Positions 40,342-49,613 of a DNA stretch of 64,000 bases are shown here, piece after piece. Every line of letters starts with the position of its first letter. Position 1 is the stretch's first letter. The stretch spans positions 806,001 through 870,000 of the forward strand of contig JADKBM010000011.1 in assembly GCA_016715115.1 (NCBI GenBank), written 5' to 3'. The position numbers and the translations under genes were made by a program. The notes beneath the pieces are model-generated. The model was given only the letters and a program-made list of their open reading frames with translations, had not been told where the DNA came from and searched no databases. The stretch comes from Acidobacteriota bacterium. GTDB lineage: Bacteria; Acidobacteriota; Blastocatellia; Pyrinomonadales; Pyrinomonadaceae.

Positions 40342-41312
40342 CGGTATTCGGCGTGTTCGTGAACGTACCTGATCAGCATCTCTTTCGAAATGACGGTCGT
40401 TCCGACCTGTTCGACAACCAGTCCGGCCGCGAGATTCGCGAATTCGACCGCCTCGGCGAGGCCGACCCCGGCCGCAAGCGCCGTACCGAGCGCGGCAATG
40501 ACCGTGTCTCCGGCACCCGTGACGTCATAGACCTTGCGCGCCTGCGCCGCGAAATGATGTTCCGCGCCGGTCCGTTCGTAAAGCGTCATCCCGGATTCGC
40601 CGCGCGTGATCAGAACAGACTCGATCCCAAGTTCACGGACGAGCATCTCGCCCGCGGCATCGACGGCGTCCCCCTCTTCCAAACTGCAGGCCTCGAGCGC
40701 CTCGCGCTGATTCGGAGTGATCAGGTCGGCGCCTTTGTACTTCCTGTAGTCCTTGCCTTTCGGATCGACGAGCACAAGCTTCCCGGCGTCATTTGCAAAC
40801 GTTATCAGACGCGTCAAAAGGCGGTCGGTCAGAAGGCCTTTCGCATAATCCGAAACGACCAGCAGATCCGAATCTGCCAGCGCCCGCTCGATCGATGCGG
40901 CGACCGTCAGTTCGGCCTGACCAGTCAACTCGGCGGAGTTTTCCTGATCGAGCCTGACGACTTGCTGGCTATGGGCGACGATCCTCGTTTTGACGATCGT
41001 CGTCCGGTCACCGACGGCGAGCAGATCGGAGCCCGACACCCCGAGGCGTTCCAATTCGGCACGAAGAACGTCGCCGTCAGCGTCTCGGCCGGTGATCCCG
41101 AAGAGCCGCACCGACGCCCCGAGTCCGGCGGCATTGGCGGCGACATTGGCCGCGCCGCCCGCGGCGATCGTCGTATTTTCCAGCTTAACGACGGGAACCG
41201 GCGCCTCGGGCGAAATGCGCGACACGGTTCCCCAATGATAACGGTCGAGCATTACATCGCCGACTACCGCGATCCGTGCGTTCTTGAATTTTTCAAGCAG
41301 TTCTTCGATCAA
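40338..41312 (-). CDS. hldA: D-glycero-D-manno-heptose-7-phosphate kinase (HldE N-domain type)
   Basis: A 324-residue PfkB-family kinase corresponding to the kinase half of HldE (RfaE1). It has VVGDVMLDRYHWGTVSRISP, EAPVPVVKLENTTIAAGGAA, LVLVDPKGKDYRKYKGADLI, TPNQREA, and the catalytic DVTGAGDTVIAALGTALAAG. It phosphorylates heptose-7-phosphate at C1 on the way to ADP-heptose. The start is TTG at 41312, overlapping the upstream fusion gene as TTGA. The adenylyltransferase half, normally fused behind it in HldE, is instead the N-terminal part of the upstream gene. Confidence 0.92.
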   Translation of the reverse strand: MIEELLEKFKNARIAVVGDVMLDRYHWGTVSRISPEAPVPVVKLENTTIAAGGAANVAANAAGLGASVRLFGITGRDADGDVLRAELERLGVSGSDLLAVGDRTTIVKTRIVAHSQQVVRLDQENSAELTGQAELTVAASIERALADSDLLVVSDYAKGLLTDRLLTRLITFANDAGKLVLVDPKGKDYRKYKGADLITPNQREALEACSLEEGDAVDAAGEMLVRELGIESVLITRGESGMTLYERTGAEHHFAAQARKVYDVTGAGDTVIAALGTALAAGVGLAEAVEFANLAAGLVVEQVGTTVISKEMLIRYVHEHAEYR

Positions 41313-42319
41313 AGCTCTATGTCCGTCAACTCCTTGTCGATGAATTCACACCAGAGATGCGCGATCGTGATGTGCGCTTCCTGGATCCGCGCCGTGCGCG
41401 GCGACGGAACGAGTATTGCCTGATCGCAAAGCGAGGCGAGCTTTTTGCCGCCCGAACCGGTCAGCCCGATCGTCTTCAAACCCATTTGGCGCGCCTTCAT
41501 CACCGCCGCGATGATATTCGCAGAGTTGCCGCTGGTGCTGATCGCGACCAGCACGTCGCCGGCACGTCCCAGTCCTTCGATCTGCCGTGCGTAGATCCGT
41601 TCGAAGTCATAATCGTTCGCGATCGCGGTCAGCGCCGAGGTGTCGGTCGTCAGGGCGATCGCCGGCAGAGACGCGCGCTCGGTCTCGAATCGCCCGACCA
41701 GTTCGGCTGCCAGGTGCTGCGCATCCGCCGCGCTCCCTCCGTTGCCGCAGATCAGAACTTTTCCGCCGCGCCGAAACGCATCGATCATAGTTTGGGCCGT
41801 AACTGTAATTGCCTGAACGTTTATAGCGCGAAGCTCATCTAACACCTGAAGATGCTCAGAGATCGAGCGGGTTATCGGGCCAACATCATCCGTTACCTTA
41901 ACTTCCGGCGGCGCGCTTTGCAGGCTTTCGACAATGCGGCTTGTGGAATGATCTCCCAGGAGCGCGAGCGAATGAACTTCCCCGCCCCTCGATCTCACGA
42001 AATCCGCGCCGACGATCTCGCCGACCGGCCAATCGCCGCCTTTGACGAGTACGTCGGGGCATAACTCACGGATCAGGCGTTCAGGCGTGGCTTCGTCAAA
42101 GACACGTACTTCATCAACTGCCTTAAGTCCCACCAAGACCGCGGCCCGGTCATTTTCAGACATCAGCGGCCGGTTCCGCCCCTTTATCGCGCGCACCGAA
42201 GCATCGCTGTTTATCCCGACGATCAGTTTCGTTCCGAGCGCCCGCGCCCGCGTCAGAAGGTCTACGTGGCCCGGGTGGATCAGATCGAAGCAACCGTTTG
42301 TGAAAACTACCTTTTCCAT
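41309..42319 (-). CDS. Fused heptose-1-phosphate adenylyltransferase and sedoheptulose-7-phosphate isomerase
   Basis: A 336-residue two-domain protein. Residues 1-135 are the nucleotidyltransferase half of HldE (RfaE2): VFTNGCFDLIHPGHVDLLTR with the HxGH motif, KGRNRPLMSENDRA, and LVKGGDWPVGEIVGADFVRS. Residues about 145-336 are a GmhA-type SIS domain: ICGNGGSAADAQHLAAELVG, ALTTDTSALTAIANDYDFER, ISTSGNSANIIAAVMKARQM and EAHITIAHLWCEFID. The two catalyse the first (isomerase) and penultimate (adenylylation) parts of ADP-heptose synthesis. Each domain looks complete. GmhB phosphatase and HldD epimerase genes are not in this window. Confidence 0.9.
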   Translation of the reverse strand: MEKVVFTNGCFDLIHPGHVDLLTRARALGTKLIVGINSDASVRAIKGRNRPLMSENDRAAVLVGLKAVDEVRVFDEATPERLIRELCPDVLVKGGDWPVGEIVGADFVRSRGGEVHSLALLGDHSTSRIVESLQSAPPEVKVTDDVGPITRSISEHLQVLDELRAINVQAITVTAQTMIDAFRRGGKVLICGNGGSAADAQHLAAELVGRFETERASLPAIALTTDTSALTAIANDYDFERIYARQIEGLGRAGDVLVAISTSGNSANIIAAVMKARQMGLKTIGLTGSGGKKLASLCDQAILVPSPRTARIQEAHITIAHLWCEFIDKELTDIEL

Positions 42320-42344
42320 TAAGCGAGTCTATTACAGATCCGGA

Positions 42345-43379
42345 TCAAACGGTTCGTCGCAGACGAAACGTCCGGTTGTCGCCTTCTACCCCAACAAGAG
42401 AAAAGTACAATTCGCTCCCGATTTCGGCGAAGTTCGGAAACTGGATCGTGCCGAACTGAAAGAGCGTCGGATGCCACCAGTCCTTTTCGAACTTCGCGAC
42501 TTCGGTCAGTATCCCGTCTTGGCCGAAACTCCAGATCGCGGCAACATTCTCCTTTTGGCTCGGCGCGTTCTCGGCGGTCGTCGCAAAGAACAGGTCTTCG
42601 CCGACCTTTTTGGAATAGAAGACCGTCCCGGTGACCTCTCCGAGGATCTTTCGTTCACCGCCCGTACGCGAAAGCTCATAAACGACATTGCTCCGAAACT
42701 CGGCGTCCGTCCCGTAATACAAGGCTCTTTCTGAGAAAAGGACACTGACCGCACGCCAGGTTTCGTCGCCGGCGCCGATCTCCTCGACGGTTCTGAATTC
42801 ATCGAAGGTGCGCAACATCCGGCATTCGGAATCGTTGTCTCCGGTCAGACAAACCAGGGACTCCGTGTATGGGTCGAAATAGACCCCGTGAACATGCTTG
42901 ATCGAACCGGCCGGAAACTCGTAGACCGTTTCGACCGACTCTTGGCCGGGCCTGTAACGGTAGACAAGCATCGGTCCGCGCTCGTCGTTGGCCAGGTATT
43001 CGCCGAAAAAGACACTGCCGTCCCGATCGACCGCGCAGGCTCCTCTGAGAACCCGGCATTCACGGGTTAAACCACCGAGCGCCATATACTTACCGGCTCT
43101 TATCACACCTATCGCCTTATCAAATGTGACGAACAACTCGCCATTCCCGACGGGCAAAACGTTGGTCACGGAAAACCGTAGAAGTCTCTGAACCGGACGC
43201 AGAACCGTCGCCAGGCTTTTCCAACCGGGCGCGTCGATCGCCGCGACGAGTTCGAACGGCGGTTGAAGATCTGCCGACCGATAGATCGCGTTCCGGCGCG
43301 ACAGTAGGTAATTGCCGCGCTCCGCCCACTCGACCGTGTAGCCGTCCAGATCCGGCACTCTCTCAACGTTCCAAATCAT
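42345..43379 (-). CDS. Uncharacterised beta-propeller-like protein of the polysaccharide locus
   Basis: A 344-residue protein without signal peptide or membrane helix. Beta-strand repeats with Gly-rich turns are visible, such as GNYLLSRRNAIYRSADLQPP, then GGLTRECRVLRGACAVDRDG, then SVFFGEYLANDERGPMLVYR, suggesting a propeller fold. I do not recognise a named family or catalytic residues. The ATG at 43379 overlaps the carbamoyltransferase stop as ATGA, so the two are made together; an upstream start would sit inside that gene. It may assist or modify the same glycan, but this is only context. Confidence 0.65.
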   Translation of the reverse strand: MIWNVERVPDLDGYTVEWAERGNYLLSRRNAIYRSADLQPPFELVAAIDAPGWKSLATVLRPVQRLLRFSVTNVLPVGNGELFVTFDKAIGVIRAGKYMALGGLTRECRVLRGACAVDRDGSVFFGEYLANDERGPMLVYRYRPGQESVETVYEFPAGSIKHVHGVYFDPYTESLVCLTGDNDSECRMLRTFDEFRTVEEIGAGDETWRAVSVLFSERALYYGTDAEFRSNVVYELSRTGGERKILGEVTGTVFYSKKVGEDLFFATTAENAPSQKENVAAIWSFGQDGILTEVAKFEKDWWHPTLFQFGTIQFPNFAEIGSELYFSLVGVEGDNRTFRLRRTV

Positions 43380-45106
43380 TGTTTTCGGCAGATGTACGAG
43401 CCGATCACCAGGACGTCCATCTTTGTTCGCAGGAAGCACTCGATTGCTTCCGAAGGCTTGGCGACGATCGGCTCGTTCTCGTTAAAGCTCGTGTTGAGGA
43501 TGATCGGAATGCCCGTCCTCTTTTCGAAGGCGCTGATCAGGTCGTAATAGAGTGGGTTCTCGTCGCGAGCGACCGTCTGCAGGCGTCCGGTGTCGTCCAG
43601 ATGATTGACCGCCGAAAGCCTGTCGCGCCATTCGGGTCGTATCTTGTAAACGTGCAGCATAAAAGGCGACGGATGATCCTGCTCGAAAATGTCGTTCTGG
43701 CGTTCCTGCAGCACCGACGGCGCGAAAGGCCGGAACGATTCGCGATGCTTGATGCGGGCGTTGAGAATGTCCTTCATATCGGGAAACCCCGGATGCGCAA
43801 GTATGGAACGGTTTCCGAGCGCGCGCGGCCCCCACTCCATTCGGCCCTGAAACCATCCGACAACGTTGCCGTCCTCGATGATCCCGGCGGTTTGCTCGAT
43901 CAGTTCGGCGCGTCCGAGTTCCTCGTAAACGACCCCGTAGCGGTCGAGTTCGGACTTGATCTCGGAGTCCGAATACTCGTCGCCGAGATAGGAATGCTTC
44001 ATCACCCAGCGCTTGCGTTCCTTGAGAACAGAATTGGAAACGAAAAGCGCCGCGCCAAGCGCGAGCCCGTCGTCGCCGGCCGCCGGCTGGATGCACGTTT
44101 CGCGAAACGGCGTTTCGAGCAGCAATTTACCGTTGGCGACACTGTTCAGGACGCAGCCTCCGCCCATCGCCAGGCGCGTCGTCGGAACTTTCGAGTGGAG
44201 AACGTTGAGGATATGCATGTAATACTCCTCGAAAACGCGCTGCAATCCGAAGGCGATGTCCATATCGCGCTGCTTGATCTCCGAATGCCGCGCCCGGGGT
44301 TCGCCGAACGCCTCGATGAACTTGTCGGAATACAGGCGATGGACGATCATCTCGCCGTCGTCGTTGATCTCCATCCCCTGATTCGCACCGAACGGCAGGA
44401 AGTAATCCGAATTGAGCGTAAAGCCGTCCTTCGTACGGCTGAGCATCCCTTCGAAAAACTCGCGGTACCGGTCCTCGCCGAGCGGCGCGAGGCCCATCAC
44501 CTTGCCCTCGTCACCGTATTTTCCGTAACCGATGAACTGGCAAACCGCGGTGTACATCGTTCCCAGAGAGTGCGGGACGAATATCTTCTTGACGGGCTTG
44601 ATCTCGTCTCCGACGCATTCGCTCATCAGGCACGAAACGAAATCGCCCGAGCCGTCGATCGTGATTCCCGCGCAATGATCCCATTCGGACGCAAAATATG
44701 CACTGGCGGTGTGGGCCAGATGGTGCTCGACGTTGTAGGTTTCGAATCGCAGAGACGAATGCGGGACCCCGCATTCCTTTGCGATCATCGTTTTAAGATC
44801 GTCAAACGTTTTGCTCTTGCCGCGTATCTTCGCAAGATTCAATAATTTACCAGGATTTCTTAAAGCGAATTCGAGTTTTTTCGAGAGATTCGCCGAAGAA
44901 TCGCGTCCGACAGCGACGGCGTCTATATCCTCGAACCCGACGCCGGCGATCTCGAGACACCGCAAAACCGAAAGGCGAGGGAAACCCGCGAAATACTTGA
45001 CCCGGTTGAGCCGTTCTTCCGCGATCGCCGCCAACGGTTGACCGTCGACCAGAAGTGCCGCCGAAGAACCGGCGTGGTTCGTGTTTATTCCAAGAATTAT
45101 GGCCAT
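43376..45106 (-). CDS. Carbamoyltransferase, NodU/CmcH family
   Basis: A 576-residue O-carbamoyltransferase. The N-terminal Kae1-like domain begins MAIILGINTNHAGSSAALLV, with VEHHLAHTASAYFASEWDHC, TIDGSGDFVSCLM, GYGKYGDEGKVMGLAPLGED and MGGGCVLNSVANGKLL. The C-terminal domain has GWFQGRMEWGPRALGNRSIL, and NTSFNENEPIV. These enzymes transfer carbamoyl from carbamoyl phosphate via carbamoyl-adenylate, here presumably to a sugar hydroxyl. The frame stays open upstream, but ATG at 45106 is the family start. It lies 88 bases after the Wzy-like gene and overlaps the propeller gene. Confidence 0.92.
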   Translation of the reverse strand: MAIILGINTNHAGSSAALLVDGQPLAAIAEERLNRVKYFAGFPRLSVLRCLEIAGVGFEDIDAVAVGRDSSANLSKKLEFALRNPGKLLNLAKIRGKSKTFDDLKTMIAKECGVPHSSLRFETYNVEHHLAHTASAYFASEWDHCAGITIDGSGDFVSCLMSECVGDEIKPVKKIFVPHSLGTMYTAVCQFIGYGKYGDEGKVMGLAPLGEDRYREFFEGMLSRTKDGFTLNSDYFLPFGANQGMEINDDGEMIVHRLYSDKFIEAFGEPRARHSEIKQRDMDIAFGLQRVFEEYYMHILNVLHSKVPTTRLAMGGGCVLNSVANGKLLLETPFRETCIQPAAGDDGLALGAALFVSNSVLKERKRWVMKHSYLGDEYSDSEIKSELDRYGVVYEELGRAELIEQTAGIIEDGNVVGWFQGRMEWGPRALGNRSILAHPGFPDMKDILNARIKHRESFRPFAPSVLQERQNDIFEQDHPSPFMLHVYKIRPEWRDRLSAVNHLDDTGRLQTVARDENPLYYDLISAFEKRTGIPIILNTSFNENEPIVAKPSEAIECFLRTKMDVLVIGSYICRKQ

Positions 45107-45194
45107 TACTGTTCGAAAACCCCGAAGGGCGAAAAGGAAGAGTTTATTATCCGAAGCGCCCGTCGTGCAAGAACGGAACACCCATCCGCCGAAA

Positions 45195-46733
45195 TCATTG
45201 GAAACGATTGTCGCGTTGGAACTTCCGAGCGAAAAAGCTGGTGAAGACGACGCTGACGACGACGACGAAAAAAACGCGCAGCACGATCGGAAAAAACGTC
45301 GCGTAAAACGATTCGAACGAAACCGCCGCAAGCAACGGATAATAGGCGACCTTTTTCCAAATCCTCGACTCCGGAGTGGCGATCAAGTAACTGTAGATCA
45401 GCCGGTAATAGACCCCGATGATCATCATTCCGAGCGGGATCCCGATGACCCCGAAATTGCGCAGAAGATCGCCGAAAGGAGTGATCGCGAACGAATTGTC
45501 GCCGTAATCGAAATAAAGCTCGCTGTATGCCCGCGGATCCGAGGTGTTTGGCTTGTCGGCCCAGACGATTCGCGGAACGAACGACGTCAAAAGGTCGTTG
45601 ACGATGTTGTTCTTGAGGCCGTAACTCTCTTCGTACGGCTCGAGTTTCTCGTAATTGGCGACAACGACGCCCAGCGAACTCAGATTTTCGATCCTCTCGG
45701 CCATCGAGCTGAAGCCTTCGGACAAAATCATCGAAGTATCTGCCCGGGAGATATAATCGAAGGTCTCGGCGATCTGTCCGACGTAATCGCCGGCATTGAT
45801 GCGCTCCTCCGATCCTTTGATGCGCCGAAACGTCGTTCCGTAAATGATCCCTATGAAGATCGAAACGACGAGAATCGCCCCGAAAACCGAGGTGTGCTGC
45901 CATTTCAATCGACGGCCCGAATACCAGAAAGCGACGGCGATCGAGATGACGCTCAGCATCAGGCTGCTGCGTCCGCCCTGAAGCGCCATTCTGAGCGGGA
46001 TCATCATCACCAGAAACGCAATGATCAAATAAAAGAGACCGTTCCGTTTTCGGGTTTGAAAGATCGCGAGCCACAGAAGCACGTAGCCGACGTTGAAGAT
46101 ATAGGTCAGAAACACGACCACGCTGTCGAAGGCGCCGACCTGATCTACCCTTTGAAAGCCGAGGACGCCCTGCAGGATTCCGAGAATGCTGATCGCGAGC
46201 CCCGAAAGCGTCAGCACGACCCCCGGGAACCAGACCTTGTCGAGGTCCCAGTCGCCCTTCGGCGAGAATCGGCTGAGTCTGTCGGCGGCAAATTGGCCGA
46301 CCGGAAGGTAAAACCCGGCAACGACGCCGATGAACCCGATAGACACGTAGACGAGCGACAACGGCAAGGTATATTCGGGATCGGTCACGAAAAGCATCAC
46401 GTAATTGTTCGTCATATTGAACGTGATGATGAACGCTCCGACAACAAACGCCGGGAAGATATAGGACCAGACTCCGAAGACGAGCGGATGAAAAAGATCG
46501 AACTCACCCCGATAGTAGTAATATGCGGCCGGCGCAAGAACTATTGCTCCGGCTCCAAGCGCCCACGGAACCAGATAGAAATCGCCGAGCGCAGCCCCGA
46601 AACCGCCGTCGAATACGAAAAACGCCAACCCCGCGACCAACGCGAGTCCCCAAAGTCCCGCAACCGGCACGAAGAGCCCGCCGCGCCGTCCGCCGCTTAT
46701 CTGAACATTCCTGAGGTTGTTGACCGATCTCAT
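45195..46733 (-). CDS. wzy: O-antigen polymerase-like membrane protein (Wzy)
   Basis: A 512-residue polytopic protein with at least ten hydrophobic segments, low sequence conservation and a long extracytoplasmic loop in the C-terminal half (about 320-420: RRIKGSEERINAGDYVGQIA, then VPRIVWADKPNTSDPRAYSE). This architecture, together with neighbours wzx, wza and wzc, fits a Wzy that polymerises lipid-linked repeat units in the periplasm. The LLTSFVPRIVWADKP region with following FGDLLRNFGVIGIPLGM resembles O-antigen polymerases of the oligosaccharide repeat unit type. The ATG overlaps the methyltransferase stop as ATGA. Confidence 0.82.
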   Translation of the reverse strand: MRSVNNLRNVQISGGRRGGLFVPVAGLWGLALVAGLAFFVFDGGFGAALGDFYLVPWALGAGAIVLAPAAYYYYRGEFDLFHPLVFGVWSYIFPAFVVGAFIITFNMTNNYVMLFVTDPEYTLPLSLVYVSIGFIGVVAGFYLPVGQFAADRLSRFSPKGDWDLDKVWFPGVVLTLSGLAISILGILQGVLGFQRVDQVGAFDSVVVFLTYIFNVGYVLLWLAIFQTRKRNGLFYLIIAFLVMMIPLRMALQGGRSSLMLSVISIAVAFWYSGRRLKWQHTSVFGAILVVSIFIGIIYGTTFRRIKGSEERINAGDYVGQIAETFDYISRADTSMILSEGFSSMAERIENLSSLGVVVANYEKLEPYEESYGLKNNIVNDLLTSFVPRIVWADKPNTSDPRAYSELYFDYGDNSFAITPFGDLLRNFGVIGIPLGMMIIGVYYRLIYSYLIATPESRIWKKVAYYPLLAAVSFESFYATFFPIVLRVFFVVVVSVVFTSFFARKFQRDNRFQ

Positions 46734-47419
46734 TTCCGAACTGTCTTGCGCGCGACGATGATCCTGCCCTCGCCGCCTTTTTCACCTTTTAGGAGCGGTT
46801 TTAAGAGCCGCGCCGCGATCCCGGCGATCTTTCCTTTGAGATTTTCGCCGGTTTTGTAGATATACCTATTGAATCCTTCTTCGACGATCTCGAAACCTGC
46901 TTCGTCAAGAAGCATTTCGAGTTTCCAACGGAAGATCGGCGTGATGTGCGCCGGCCGAACCGTTTCCCAGGCGCTGAAATGCTTCAGCCGTCCGGTGTAA
47001 AGAAAAATGAGCCGCGAACTGACGGCTTCGACGTTCGGGGTCGTCAAAAACAGAAACCCGCCTTCATTCAATAACTTAGCCGCCTCGCGGGCGAAGCTGA
47101 AAGGATTCTCGACATGTTCGATAATTTCGATCGCGACGACGGCGTCAAACTTCCGCGCTCCGACCTTTGAAGCGAATTCGCAGTCAAGGTCGATATCGAG
47201 CACCTCAACCTCGGGAACACGCCAGTTATCCGGATCCGAATCGACCGCGAGCACCCGGTGCCCGAGTTCGCGCAGACTCTTCGAAAAGGCGCCCTGGCCG
47301 GCTCCGAGGTCGATGATCGACGCCGGTTCGCTGACGTGTTTCCTGACGAGTTCGAGGACCTTTTCGTGCGTTTCATGCCCGGCCATCGAATGCGGCCGTT
47401 CCGATGCTTCCTGTTTCAT
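46730..47419 (-). CDS. Class I SAM-dependent methyltransferase
   Basis: A 229-residue methyltransferase. SAM-binding motif I is SIIDLGAGQGAFSKSLRELG, followed by VLAVDSDPDNW, DAVVAIEIIEHVENPFSFAR and LLNEGGFLFLTTPNVEAVSS. It probably methylates a sugar of the polysaccharide or its lipid-linked precursor. I chose ATG at 47419 because AGGA lies 6 bases upstream and the previous gene stops 7 bases before; an earlier start at 47467 would overlap that gene by 41 bases. A basic, weakly hydrophobic C-terminus (GKIAGIAARLLKPLLKGEKG) could contact the membrane. Confidence 0.85.
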   Translation of the reverse strand: MKQEASERPHSMAGHETHEKVLELVRKHVSEPASIIDLGAGQGAFSKSLRELGHRVLAVDSDPDNWRVPEVEVLDIDLDCEFASKVGARKFDAVVAIEIIEHVENPFSFAREAAKLLNEGGFLFLTTPNVEAVSSRLIFLYTGRLKHFSAWETVRPAHITPIFRWKLEMLLDEAGFEIVEEGFNRYIYKTGENLKGKIAGIAARLLKPLLKGEKGGEGRIIVARKTVRK

Positions 47420-47426
47420 CAAAATC

Positions 47427-48101
47427 CTAACCGTTTCGGAGTCCGCAAACCGCGATGACTCCGTCACACAACTGCGGCGACATTTTTACACTAACATCAT
47501 TGACCAATTTATAAAACCAGCGTAAATGCGGGCGATGCTCGGGGCCGACGTCGTAAAAACAGAACTGTTTCAATTCCAGATCGTTGCGCTCGACGACCAG
47601 TTTCAGCGTCCGGTATGAATAGTATGCGACGTGGTCGGGATGGACCGGCTCGTTCTCGCCGCCGCGGCCGCGCAGCCCGTACATCGCGAAACGCATCGCG
47701 GAATAGGCGTTGATCGTCGTGATCACGAGCCGCGTTTCAGGGTTCATAAAGCGCTTGATCCCGTCGAAGAATCGCCCGGGATTGTTGAGATGCTCGATCA
47801 TCTCGCCGGCAATGATGACGTCGAACGTCGCATCGAGCGGAACTTCATCGAGTCTCTCGAGGTCCGCCCGGTAGAGATTCCGGGAGCCGTTTTCAATCAG
47901 AAGATCGATTCCCTCCTGATCGAAGTCGAATCCGTGGAGTTCCGCCGCGATCTTCTCAAGATCGGAATGGAGCAGCATGTTCTGCGCGATCGAATCGGCT
48001 GTATAGGGCCAGTTGGTGCAGCCCAGATGCAGCACCTTTTTCCCTTTCGACTCTTGTTTGATGAATGCAACCCGATCGACGAGTTCGATCTTTTTCGACA
48101 T
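47427..48101 (-). CDS. Class I SAM-dependent methyltransferase
   Basis: A 224-residue methyltransferase, distinct from its neighbour. Motif I is modified to KVLHLGCTNWPYTADSIAQN. Later segments are HGFDFDQEGIDLL, FDVIIAGEMIEHLNNPGRFF and VITTINAYSAMRFAMYGLRG. It belongs to the group found in polysaccharide loci. It lies 6 bases after wzx and 7 bases before the second methyltransferase gene. The presence of two methyltransferases suggests two methylated positions or a terminal methyl cap that limits chain length (inference). Confidence 0.85.
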   Translation of the reverse strand: MSKKIELVDRVAFIKQESKGKKVLHLGCTNWPYTADSIAQNMLLHSDLEKIAAELHGFDFDQEGIDLLIENGSRNLYRADLERLDEVPLDATFDVIIAGEMIEHLNNPGRFFDGIKRFMNPETRLVITTINAYSAMRFAMYGLRGRGGENEPVHPDHVAYYSYRTLKLVVERNDLELKQFCFYDVGPEHRPHLRWFYKLVNDVSVKMSPQLCDGVIAVCGLRNG

Positions 48102-48107
48102 ATTTTT

Positions 48108-49613
48108 CTAATTCTTCTTCAAAATTCGCCCCGCAAGCGCAATTTCATCGTCGCCGACAAATCCGACGGCAAAAAGGACCAGGCAATAGATCACGCCGGC
48201 AACGCCGACGGTCGCCACCAGCGAGAGCCAGTTCGCGGGAAGGTACGCCAAACCAGCTAACTCCACGAACGCCCCGGCCGCCGCCGCAAGACCGACCGAC
48301 CCGATCGTTTTTGCCCAGAACCCGCCTTGTATTTTACCGAAGAACCAGCGCTCGACATACAGGATCGAGAACGTCAGCACGAAAAAGCCCGAAAATCTTG
48401 CGATCGCGGTACCGATGATCCCGTATTCAGCTGTCAAGAACAGCATCCCGGCGATCGCGATCACGAAGCAGACCAAATACGCACCGAAGTTGTAAGACGG
48501 GTAACCGAGGCCTTCGGTCATATTCCAGGAAACGACGAGCAGGGCCGCCAGAGCGAACGTCAAGGTATGGACGACCAGAACCGGCGCCGACTGCGCAGCC
48601 AGCTCGGGCCCCATCCAAAGGGTCATAAACAATTTGCTTTCAACAATTAGCGTCACCGCAATAAATCCGATGAAAAAGCAAACGAGTTTCGTCGAACGCA
48701 GATACAGACTCTTCAGTTTCTCGCGGTCGCTGCCGAGTTCGCTCGAAAGCGGAAAGACTACGAGGAGTAGGCTCGAAACAAAACCGTGAATGTATATTCC
48801 GAGCGTCATCGGAACGACGTAATAGGTCAGGCTCTCCTCACCGAGTTTTCGGATGATCCAGCCGCGTTCAAACAGGAGCACCGCGTTCGAGATGATCTGG
48901 TAGCCGATGACGCCGCCGCTGAAGCCGATAATTCGCCGCATCGTTTCCCGTTTGGGAATCGGCGCGATCGAACCGGGCGGCAGAAGATTCCGTGCGACGG
49001 CGAAGGTCAATAACCAAGCAAAAGCGAGAACGCCGACGTTCCATAAAAGCAGCGCGAGCAACCCGTAACCCGCCAGTGCAAGAACCACGCTGCCGGCGAT
49101 CGTCGCGATGCTCGAGAGGTTCGTCAGCTTTGAAAACAGGTCGTAGCGCTGAAAGCCCTGCAAAACCGCGAGGAACACCTGCCATTGCATCGTCAGGAAG
49201 ATAATGCCCGCAGCGGCATAAAAGGCGTGCATCGCGTCCGGGGCGTTCGCTTCGTCGATCCGGAAGACACTCCTCACGAGCCAACCCGATATGGCGACAA
49301 GCAGCAGGGCTCCGAGCGAACCGACAACGAGGTTGATCGCCAAAGTCGTCGCCACAACGTCGTTGATGCGGCCGGTTTCACGCGATCTCTGATATTCGGC
49401 GATGAACTTCGTTACGGCGCGGCCGGTGTTCAGGTTGAACGAATACCCGACTACGCCGAGGACCAACGCATAAACGCCGTAACCGCTGTGTCCAAGTGAT
49501 TTAACGATGATCGGCGTGGCTACGAAACTGAGTCCGAGCGGTAAAAACCAGGTCGAAAACCCGTAAAAAGCGTTCTTCGCAACACCTCTCGCTTTTCCTC
49601 CCGAACCGCTCAT
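48108..49613 (-). CDS. wzx: Polysaccharide flippase (Wzx family)
   Basis: A 501-residue MOP-superfamily transporter with about 14 hydrophobic segments. The opening NAFYGFSTWFLPLGLSFVAT and PIIVKSLGHSGYGVYALVLG is the standard Wzx/RfbX start. It flips undecaprenyl-diphosphate-linked repeat units to the periplasmic face. ATG at 49613 overlaps the stop of the upstream glycosyltransferase as ATGA, which fixes the start. Together with Wzy, Wza and Wzc it defines a Wzy-dependent assembly route. Confidence 0.92.
   Translation of the reverse strand: MSGSGGKARGVAKNAFYGFSTWFLPLGLSFVATPIIVKSLGHSGYGVYALVLGVVGYSFNLNTGRAVTKFIAEYQRSRETGRINDVVATTLAINLVVGSLGALLLVAISGWLVRSVFRIDEANAPDAMHAFYAAAGIIFLTMQWQVFLAVLQGFQRYDLFSKLTNLSSIATIAGSVVLALAGYGLLALLLWNVGVLAFAWLLTFAVARNLLPPGSIAPIPKRETMRRIIGFSGGVIGYQIISNAVLLFERGWIIRKLGEESLTYYVVPMTLGIYIHGFVSSLLLVVFPLSSELGSDREKLKSLYLRSTKLVCFFIGFIAVTLIVESKLFMTLWMGPELAAQSAPVLVVHTLTFALAALLVVSWNMTEGLGYPSYNFGAYLVCFVIAIAGMLFLTAEYGIIGTAIARFSGFFVLTFSILYVERWFFGKIQGGFWAKTIGSVGLAAAAGAFVELAGLAYLPANWLSLVATVGVAGVIYCLVLFAVGFVGDDEIALAGRILKKN

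Noticed and set aside
45081..46859. Plus-strand ORF of 592 codons opposite the Wzy-like gene
   Set aside because: Product is highly charged with no fold or family, while the minus strand encodes a clear polytopic membrane protein.
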